A stretch of DNA of 64,000 nt from assembly GCF_003019275.1 (NCBI RefSeq), contig NZ_CP027848.1, positions 1,054,001 through 1,118,000 of the forward strand, in the 5' to 3' direction. Position 1 is the stretch's first letter, and each line of letters opens with the position of its first letter. Positions 58,611-64,000 of the stretch are shown here, piece after piece. The notes under the pieces are model-generated. The model was given only the letters and a program-made list of their open reading frames with translations. It was not told the origin of the DNA and ran no database searches. Both the position numbers and the translations under genes were made by a program. The DNA comes from Staphylococcus muscae (lineage in GTDB: Bacteria; Bacillota; Bacilli; Staphylococcales; Staphylococcaceae).

Positions 58611-59378
58611 TTATAGTCTCTTACCATCTAAAACAAACGGTAAAGTTTCATCAATACGATAAGCGTGCATTGCTGACGCATAATCTATCAGTTCGCTGTT
58701 AAAGTTGAAGGCATGACGATCATAAAATTCTTGTCTAGCTACTTCATCTGAGAAGCCTATAATGATTGAGGCGTGTAAGTGCGCTTCCTTAGGATTGTCA
58801 TGTGCAACATTCGGCGTATTCCACGTCACCTTATTCCATGGGAGATATACTTGTGAACGTACTTCAGTCACACCAGTTATTTCCACCATTTGACTAGCCA
58901 ATTTTTCATTAACAAAGTTTTTGAACTTAGCACGACTTACATTATCTTTTCTGCGAATATAAAAAACATCTCTCACTTTAGTTTCAGAATAAACATTATT
59001 TGTATGATACCAACGTGATGAGTATGGTACCCCCATGTGCATTAACGTTCGGCGAAAAACATTAATCTCATCTTCAAATGCTAATGCTGTTTGACGACGA
59101 CCACCAATAGGAGCAAGTAATTTATTATATGTCACTTCTGCTATTCCATCGATACGACGATCTTCAGGTATGTGCGTCTCCAAATCATCTATCTTCGGCC
59201 AGAAACCGTATTCTGTTTCACTTAAATGTTGCTGTCGATATTCTAAAAGACCCGGAGAAGCTGCAATTATTTGTGCATGTCCTCCTCGCCAATAGTCCAT
59301 TCCTTCCTGACGAGCTTTATCTTGTCGCATCCATAACAAAATTGAAAGTGAAAATCGTTTATCATAATTTTGGGGCAT
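58611..59378 (-). CDS. EthD-like dimeric alpha/beta-barrel protein
   Basis: This 255-residue protein has two ferredoxin-like repeats. The first holds the EthD motif YWRGGHAQIIAASPGLLEYRQ (~29-50) and the second has FVNEKLASQMVEITGVTEVRS and HLHASIIIGFSDEVARQEF. EthD domains occur in enzymes or accessory proteins acting on aromatic or polyketide-like compounds. It has its own copy of the Rrf2-type palindrome upstream (59402-59426), so it belongs to the same regulon as the hydrolase-SDR-OYE genes. Confidence 0.72.
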   Translation of the reverse strand: MPQNYDKRFSLSILLWMRQDKARQEGMDYWRGGHAQIIAASPGLLEYRQQHLSETEYGFWPKIDDLETHIPEDRRIDGIAEVTYNKLLAPIGGRRQTALAFEDEINVFRRTLMHMGVPYSSRWYHTNNVYSETKVRDVFYIRRKDNVSRAKFKNFVNEKLASQMVEITGVTEVRSQVYLPWNKVTWNTPNVAHDNPKEAHLHASIIIGFSDEVARQEFYDRHAFNFNSELIDYASAMHAYRIDETLPFVLDGKRL

Positions 59379-59401
59379 ATTATCAATCCTATAATTAAAT
59401 T

Positions 59402-59426
59402 TGTATTCGTATCTGATACAAGAACA
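59402..59426. promoter_or_regulatory. Palindromic operator before the EthD-like gene
   Basis: The right arm ATACAAGAACA (59416-59426) is perfect; the left arm TGTATTCGTAT (59402-59412) matches 8 of 11, with spacer CTG. It lies 24 bases upstream of the start at 59378. Confidence 0.75.
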
Positions 59427-59487
59427 AGTTTAGTCGAAAAAAATCTATTTTGCAAGATATTTATTTAAATAATTGTTAAATGACATC

Positions 59488-59525
59488 TAAAAAAAGATGA
59501 GATAACCCGTTAAGTTATCCCATCT
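59488..59525 (-). terminator. Terminator of the GNAT gene at 59542
   Basis: On the minus strand AGATGGGATAAC pairs with GTTATCTCATCT (one mismatch), followed by TTTTTTTA. Confidence 0.87.
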
Positions 59526-59541
59526 GATATATCACTGACTT

Positions 59542-60291
59542 TTATTCTTTAAGCGCGGAATATTGAAATCCCATATATGTATAGCCTTGCTTTACATACA
59601 TATCTTTTGCTGTATCTTCAGCATCTGCCACGAGTATTATCGGTTTTTCTCCTGCTATTTCTCCTACTGCTGCTTGTATACGAGAACCAATACCTTTTTG
59701 ACGATATTCTGTTAGAACTGCAAAACCATCAATTTCTACAAAGTGTTCACTCTGTATCACATTGATAATACCGATCGGCTTATTTGTTTCATAGGCAATA
59801 TAATAATGGATTGGATGCGATACATCTGACAAAATATCTTTCATATAGCGATGACATTCTTCAATATACGCTTCACCATACTCGATACTTAAAGGCGTAT
59901 AAACGGTAAAATAATCTTCTACATTTTCTTCAGTCACACGTTCAAACTGAATTGGCTGTTGCGTCAGTTGTCTTAATTGTGCTGCTTCAATCATATAAAG
60001 CTCGACACACCCCAATGAAAAACCTTCTGCACGTAAATACTGCAACATATCAATGGATGGTTTAATATCTTGAGGAAAGTCAAAGTTAAGATGCGTGGAC
60101 CCTTGTGCTTTATGCGCCTCACCTTGCTGAAACATATCATTTTTAAAAGTTAATAAATCTGGCATTTTTTTATAGCACCACTTATTAGCATCAAACTTAA
60201 GCGGCCTATCTGGTGTTTGATAATACTTCACTCTGTCATCTTCTTTTACTAATGAGCCATCTATATGTATATGGTTCATTGTGACATTCAT
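59542..60291 (-). CDS. GNAT-family N-acetyltransferase
   Basis: This 249-residue protein has a C-terminal GNAT domain (~115-245): YIAYETNKPIGIINVIQ, HFVEIDGFAVLTEYRQKGIG (acetyl-CoA loop RQKGIGSRIQ) and ILVADAEDTAKDMYVKQGY. The N-terminal 100 residues may hold a divergent second copy. AGGTGATAAC precedes the ATG. Substrate unknown. It lies 22 bases downstream of bioY, so it may be cotranscribed. Confidence 0.8.
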   Translation of the reverse strand: MNVTMNHIHIDGSLVKEDDRVKYYQTPDRPLKFDANKWCYKKMPDLLTFKNDMFQQGEAHKAQGSTHLNFDFPQDIKPSIDMLQYLRAEGFSLGCVELYMIEAAQLRQLTQQPIQFERVTEENVEDYFTVYTPLSIEYGEAYIEECHRYMKDILSDVSHPIHYYIAYETNKPIGIINVIQSEHFVEIDGFAVLTEYRQKGIGSRIQAAVGEIAGEKPIILVADAEDTAKDMYVKQGYTYMGFQYSALKE

Positions 60292-60313
60292 GTTATCACC
60301 TACTTTTTTAACA

Positions 60314-60874
60314 TTATGCAGATAGTTGTCTCATAATACGTGCTGTTACTGGATTACGATATAATGCAACTGCAATCAAACTTGCAACGACTGCCTTAAT
60401 TAAATCACCAGGAATAAACGTCAATGACAGTAATAATGCTTTGTCAATTGGCATATGAATGATGAGCGCCATCACAATTCCACCTACTGCATCAAGGAGA
60501 ATCACACCATATATCACGATGATAGCAAGTGTGCGTCCAAAGTTTAGTTTATCATAGTGGCGATCACGTGCCCATCCGATTAAAAAGGCAACAATGATAT
60601 ACATGATTAGATAGCCTGCTGAAGGTCCTAGAAACACGCCAAAACCACCACGGCCACCTGATAATAAAGGTGCACCAGCCATCACGAGTAATAAAAAGAC
60701 GATGACACTTAACACGCCATACTTACGTCCGAGTATAATTCCTGCTAAAAATACGCCCACATTTTGTAACACAATCGGTACAGGGATAAAAGGCAATGGA
60801 ATCGCTGGAACAAGCCCCATTACCGCAATGATTGCTGTCATTAAGGCTGCATAAACTAAATATTTTGTATTCAA
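60314..60874 (-). CDS. bioY: Biotin ECF transporter S component BioY
   Basis: This 186-residue, six-span biotin-binding protein starts at the TTG at 60874 ((M)NTKYLVYAALMTAI), with CAGGAGGAACTCTTA upstream. The ATG at 60916 would lack a ribosome-binding site. Motifs: IPLPFIPVPIVLQNVGVFLAG, GRKYG and GGRGGFGVFLGPSAGYL. It works with EcfA1A2T, also encoded in this window (14428-16893). A BirA-like operator overlaps its promoter. Confidence 0.95.
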   Translation of the reverse strand: MNTKYLVYAALMTAIIAVMGLVPAIPLPFIPVPIVLQNVGVFLAGIILGRKYGVLSVIVFLLLVMAGAPLLSGGRGGFGVFLGPSAGYLIMYIIVAFLIGWARDRHYDKLNFGRTLAIIVIYGVILLDAVGGIVMALIIHMPIDKALLLSLTFIPGDLIKAVVASLIAVALYRNPVTARIMRQLSA

Positions 60875-60939
60875 TAAGAGTTCCTCCTGTATATACGAAA
60901 AATCAGAACCTATCACTTTTCTTTAAGATTCTATGCCGT

Positions 60940-60982
60940 ATTATACCATCATTGTAAACTTAAAGTCTATATGAGTTTACAG
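60940..60982 (-). promoter_or_regulatory. bioY promoter with BirA-type operator
   Basis: TTGTAAAC (60952-60959) and GTTTACAG (60975-60982) form an inverted repeat with a 15-base spacer, the geometry of Firmicute BirA boxes. The -10 (minus strand TATAAT, 60940-60945) is adjacent and the -35 region lies inside the box, so binding would block transcription when biotin is plentiful. The box touches the last bases of nanK. Confidence 0.75.
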
Positions 60983-61840
60983 TCGAGAAACTGCACCTAA
61001 AAGTGCTGCATTGTTCTGTAATCTTGCCACACTGATCTCAGCGTGCCCATAATCTTTTGGTAGATATTTCTTTACTTGTGGCACAATCAGATTCAGTAAT
61101 CGATCTCCTTGTGCAGAAATGCCACCACCAATAATAATCTCTTGAGGGTCATACATAATTTGAATTTCTGCAATACCACGTGCTACTTCTTCCGCCCACT
61201 GCTTTAACTCATTTTGTGCACTTGCATCACCAGCACTTGCCATTTCAAACCACGCTGGAATGGGAAGATATGGATACCCATTATCAGATAACTGTCTCTT
61301 TAAACCGTTTGTTGATGCACGTTGCTCATAGTTTGTATCTGTTTCAGGATCATAAAGTAAATTTCCGATTTGGTTTGGGCGATGACGTGCCCCTGTCATC
61401 AATCCAAATGCTTTATGATAGTAACTTCCACCAATCCCCGTGCCTAAGGTTAAACAAAACATACTCTCTATGTCATCTGAGCGCACTGTTCGTTCACCAA
61501 GCAAGGCTGCATCTACATCATTATACACATGTAGTTTCTCTACATAAGGTGATAAGTGAGCTGCAAAATCCGTACCTGTATAATCTAAAATATTGGGATT
61601 AGCATATGCGATTTTACATTGTTCACGGTTTACAGCACCAGCAGTTGAAATGCCTACTCGAATATCTTCCAATTGATATTGGTACTTAAATGCTTCTAAT
61701 TGTTTTTTTACTTCTTTTACAATCGCATCACTATGATTTACTGGCGTGCGTACTTTTTGATAGTGAGAAAGCGAACCGTCCTGTGCTACAATAGCTGATT
61801 TAATGTATGTCCCACCGATATCAAATGCGATGTTCGTCAT
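60977..61840 (-). CDS. nanK: ROK-family N-acetylmannosamine kinase NanK
   Basis: This 287-residue ROK sugar kinase has ATP-binding DIGGTYIKSAIV (~7-18), GTGIGGSYY, VYNDVDAALLGE (catalytic Asp) and IIIGGGISAQGD. The Cys-rich zinc motif of most ROK kinases is absent, as is known for S. aureus NanK. Position next to a GntR regulator and divergent nanA supports NanK over glucokinase. It phosphorylates N-acetylmannosamine released by NanA. Confidence 0.85.
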   Translation of the reverse strand: MTNIAFDIGGTYIKSAIVAQDGSLSHYQKVRTPVNHSDAIVKEVKKQLEAFKYQYQLEDIRVGISTAGAVNREQCKIAYANPNILDYTGTDFAAHLSPYVEKLHVYNDVDAALLGERTVRSDDIESMFCLTLGTGIGGSYYHKAFGLMTGARHRPNQIGNLLYDPETDTNYEQRASTNGLKRQLSDNGYPYLPIPAWFEMASAGDASAQNELKQWAEEVARGIAEIQIMYDPQEIIIGGGISAQGDRLLNLIVPQVKKYLPKDYGHAEISVARLQNNAALLGAVSRL

Positions 61841-62519
61841 AGTATTCCGCCCCTTTCATGAGATGATCTGTAAGTAATGCTTTCGCTTTATGGTAATCTT
61901 TCATTTCTAATGATTCATATATTTGTTGATGTTCCAGCATACTTTTTAAATTTTGTTCTTCTGATGTTTCAATCGGTGTACGGTAAAAATAAGCATGTAC
62001 AACTGCACTCATTTGTTTAAATAACTCTGAATCAACTGCCATTAATAGTTGTGCATGAAATGCTCGATCCGCTTCACTATCAAATTGTTCAACATCATCA
62101 ATCAATGTTTGTGCAATGCCTTCAATAGATGCTTGTTCTCTTTCAATCACGTCTATCGCCGCAAGTTCAAATGTGAGACGCAACATCATCAAGTCTTTTA
62201 AATTTCCTTGTGACACTTGGAAACTAAACAAGAATCCTTCTATCAGCGGTCGAATATCTTGTTCTTTAACCAATGTCCCACGACCTTGCACACTCTCTGT
62301 CACACCTGTATTCTCGAGATAACTTAATGCCTCTCTAATGACAGAACGACTCACCTGATAATCTTCAGCAAGACGACGTTCAGTAGGTAACTTATCCCCT
62401 ACTTGCAAATTTTCCTTAATAATATAATCTTTAATTTTTTCAACAACAATTTGTTTCAAACTCTGACGTGACGTTATCTTATCGATAGATTCCACTTTAC
62501 CCATTCCTCTTTCAATCAT
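61821..62519 (-). CDS. GntR-family regulator, FadR (FCD) subfamily
   Basis: This 232-residue protein has an N-terminal GntR winged helix (~17-85: GDKLPTERRLAEDYQVSRSV, IREALSYLENTGVTESVQGRG) and a C-terminal FCD ligand domain (~100-225) with metal-type His (AFHAQLL, MLEHQQIYE, LLTDHLM). It overlaps nanK by 20 bases and is divergent from nanA, so it is the probable local sialic-acid regulator. S. aureus uses an RpiR-type NanR instead. The start is uncertain: ATG 62519, ATG 62504 and a nearby GTG all have imperfect ribosome-binding sites. Confidence 0.85.
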   Translation of the reverse strand: MIERGMGKVESIDKITSRQSLKQIVVEKIKDYIIKENLQVGDKLPTERRLAEDYQVSRSVIREALSYLENTGVTESVQGRGTLVKEQDIRPLIEGFLFSFQVSQGNLKDLMMLRLTFELAAIDVIEREQASIEGIAQTLIDDVEQFDSEADRAFHAQLLMAVDSELFKQMSAVVHAYFYRTPIETSEEQNLKSMLEHQQIYESLEMKDYHKAKALLTDHLMKGAEYYDEHRI

Positions 62520-62661
62520 ATTTTGAATGATTTTTACTTATATACTTATGATCGTAACAAGCAATCACATTTTTGAAAATAGAAATTGTTCAACTCAAAC
62601 CGAAAGCGCTTCTTTCACAATCTCTGTTTATGGATTACTTGATTATTTTTTATCTTTTGTG

Positions 62662-62690
62662 TTGACCTAAAGTTTGTTAACGCTTACAAT
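62662..62690 (+). promoter_or_regulatory. nanA promoter
   Basis: TTGACC (62662-62667) and TACAAT (62685-62690) are spaced by 17 bases. The -10 overlaps a cre site and a GntR-type palindrome follows. Confidence 0.65.
62675..62688 (+). promoter_or_regulatory. cre site (CcpA) at the nanA promoter
   Basis: TGTTAACGCTTACA matches the consensus TGWAANCGNTNWCA with one mismatch. It covers the spacer and -10, so catabolite repression by CcpA is expected. Confidence 0.7.
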
Positions 62691-62700
62691 TAAATTATAA

Positions 62701-62715
62701 ATTGGTCAGACCAAT
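62701..62715 (+). promoter_or_regulatory. GntR/FadR-type operator before nanA
   Basis: ATTGGTC-A-GACCAAT is a perfect 15-bp palindrome with the TGGTC/GACCA core of FadR-subfamily sites. It lies just after the predicted nanA transcription start, a position suited to repression by the adjacent GntR protein. Confidence 0.72.
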
Positions 62716-62746
62716 ATGACAAATATAAATTTTTGGAGGGCTTTTT

Positions 62747-63628
62747 GTGAAGAATGAATTAAAAGGTTTATATGCAGCATTACTCGTGCCATTTGATGAA
62801 GCTGGACAAGTGAAAGAAGCTGGACTCCGCCAAATCGTTAGAAATGCAATTGATGTTCAAAAATTAGATGGTTTATACGTTAACGGAAGTTCTGGAGAAA
62901 ACTTCTTAATGAATACAGAACAAAAGAAAGAAGTTTTCCGCATCGCGAAAGATGAAGCAAAAGATGCAATTCGTCTTATTGCACAAGTGGGTTCATTAGA
63001 TCTAAACGAAGCAATTGAACTTGGAAAATACGCAACAGAGTTAGGTTATGATGCATTATCTGCTGTCACACCATTCTATTATCCATTTACATTTGAAGAA
63101 ATTCGTGATTATTACTTCAAAATTATCGAAGCAACACAAAACAATATGATTATTTATTCTATTCCGGGTCTTACTGGTGTAAATATTTCAATTCAGCAAT
63201 TCGAATCTTTATTCGAAAATGAACACATCATTGGTGTAAAATACACAGCACCTGACTTCTACTTGTTAGAACGCCTACGCAAAGCATTCCCTGACAAACT
63301 TATCTTCTCAGGATTTGATGAAATGCTTGTACAAGCTGCTATTTCTGGTGTTGATGGTGCAATTGGTTCAACATACAATATCAATGGTGTACGTGCTCGT
63401 GAAACATTTGAAGCTGCTCAAAACGGCGATGTGGCACGTGCTTACGAGTTACAACACGAAACAAACGATATTATTGAATCTGTTATTGCAATGGGACTAT
63501 ATCCAACACTCAAAGCATTTTTAACTGAAAAAGGTATCGATACAGGATTGCCAAAAGCACCATTCCATCCATTCAATGAAACACATCGTCCAGTACTTAA
63601 AGATTTGATTACGAAATACAACTTATAA
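62747..63628 (+). CDS. nanA: N-acetylneuraminate lyase NanA
   Basis: This 293-residue class I aldolase splits sialic acid into N-acetylmannosamine and pyruvate. Schiff-base Lys165 is in [10 protein letters not shown] and Tyr137 in [10 protein letters not shown]; the carboxylate-binding motif is GSSGE (~47-51). The start is GTG at 62747 with TTGGAGG upstream. Length equals S. aureus NanA. A terminator follows before nanT. Confidence 0.95.
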   Translation: MKNELKGLYAALLVPFDEAGQVKEAGLRQIVRNAIDVQKLDGLYVNGSSGENFLMNTEQKKEVFRIAKDEAKDAIRLIAQVGSLDLNEAIELGKYATELGYDALSAVTPFYYPFTFEEIRDYYFKIIEATQNNMIIYSIPGLTGVNISIQQFESLFENEHIIGVKYTAPDFYLLERLRKAFPDKLIFSGFDEMLVQAAISGVDGAIGSTYNINGVRARETFEAAQNGDVARAYELQHETNDIIESVIAMGLYPTLKAFLTEKGIDTGLPKAPFHPFNETHRPVLKDLITKYNL

Positions 63629-63663
63629 TAGACGATTGTATAAATAATTCTCATTAGTTATTC

Positions 63664-63727
63664 GGAAAGAGATAGCATACAAAAGGCCACAGACCATATA
63701 TTGGCACTCTATCTCTTTCCTTTTTAT
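63664..63727 (+). terminator. Terminator between nanA and nanT
   Basis: GGAAAGAGATAG (63664-63675) pairs perfectly with CTATCTCTTTCC (63709-63720), followed by TTTTTAT; the loop is long (~33 bases). Confidence 0.8.
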
Positions 63728-63737
63728 CACGACAATA

Positions 63738-63751
63738 TGATAACGCTTACA
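63738..63751 (+). promoter_or_regulatory. cre site (CcpA) upstream of nanT
   Basis: TGATAACGCTTACA matches the cre consensus with one mismatch and shares TAACGCTTACA with the site before nanA. It suggests separate, catabolite-controlled expression of the transporter. Confidence 0.65.
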
Positions 63752-63797
63752 AATTATTCGACTTATACATTTGTAACTTCTGAAAGGGGTTTTTACT

Positions 63798-64000
63798 TTG
63801 GAAACAATTGGTTTTGGTTTTTGGAACTGGGTTGCACTCGTTCTCTATTTACTACTTATGCTATGCATTGGCGCATTCTTTACAAAACGTGCAGGTAAGG
63901 ATACAGACAGTTTCTTTACGGCGAGTGGTCGTTTACCAGCTTGGGTTGTTGGTTTCTCAATTTATGCTACAACATTAAGTGCCATTACTTTTATGTCAAC
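63798..64000 (+). CDS. nanT: Sodium:solute symporter NanT-like (cut by window edge)
   Basis: The frame opens with TTG at 63798 ((M)ETIGFGFWNWVALVLYLLL) after GAAAGGGG and stays open to the window end (67 residues). It shows TM1 (~8-26), FFTKRAGKDTDSFFTASGRL and the start of TM2 (AWVVGFSIYATTLSAITFMS), typical of SSS-family symporters. Next to nanA and nanK it is most likely the Na+-coupled sialic acid transporter. The remaining ~430 residues are outside the window. Confidence 0.85.
   Translation, partial: METIGFGFWNWVALVLYLLLMLCIGAFFTKRAGKDTDSFFTASGRLPAWVVGFSIYATTLSAITFMS

Overview
The window is a chromosomal segment of a low-GC Firmicute, almost certainly a Staphylococcus. The support is the ribosomal operon order (rpsJ to rplQ with no map gene between adk and infA), truA and ecfA1A2T next to rplM-rpsI, an fmhB/femX gene beside an RND transporter, and a staphylococcal molybdenum-cofactor cluster. 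The species is not assigned. Most genes are on the minus strand.

Layout. 1-103 is the end of a truncated plus-strand sensor kinase. 177-5262 looks like one minus-strand operon: glycerate kinase, an SLC13-type anion transporter, a response regulator, a sensor kinase and a membrane-anchored PepSY-like protein with a poly-Asp tail. 5416-7620 is a TcyABC-type amino-acid ABC transporter. 7778-9912 holds a YjbR-like protein, a nitronate-monooxygenase-like flavoprotein and a divergent TetR regulator. 9956-12566 is accessory DNA: a decayed element between two identical 114-bp direct repeats derived from the 3' end of rpsI plus its terminator. It holds a broken AlbA/AAA_4 (Schlafen-like) gene, gene debris and the 5' part of a group IIC intron placed directly after the rpsI terminator.

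12567-31164 is the core translation region: rpsI-rplM, truA, the ECF energizing module, then rplQ-rpoA-rpsK-rpsM-rpmJ-infA and adk-secY-rplO back to rpsJ, read right to left. 31489-44960 contains a small membrane protein, PbuG-type purine permease, topB, a GNAT enzyme, an AEC transporter, two small proteins, an aminotransferase, an RND transporter, FmhB and a VOC protein. 45126-54950 is the molybdopterin system (moaA, mobA, moaD, moaE, mobB, moeA, moaC, moaB, moeB, modCBA, fdhD), which would supply molybdoenzymes encoded elsewhere. A 121-bp tandem repeat lies between moaC and moaB.

55109-59378 is an electrophile-metabolism cluster (old yellow enzyme, SDR, alpha/beta hydrolase, Rrf2 regulator, EthD-like protein). 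Three copies of one 25-bp palindrome lie in front of its three transcription starts and look like a local Rrf2 regulon. 59542-64000 carries a GNAT enzyme, bioY with a BirA-type operator, and a sialic-acid locus (nanK and a FadR-type GntR regulator divergent from nanA and a truncated nanT) with CcpA-type cre sites and a GntR-type palindrome.

No tRNA, rRNA or CRISPR array was seen. The least ordinary parts are the rpsI-anchored relic with its intron fragment, the Rrf2 palindrome regulon and the 121-bp repeat.
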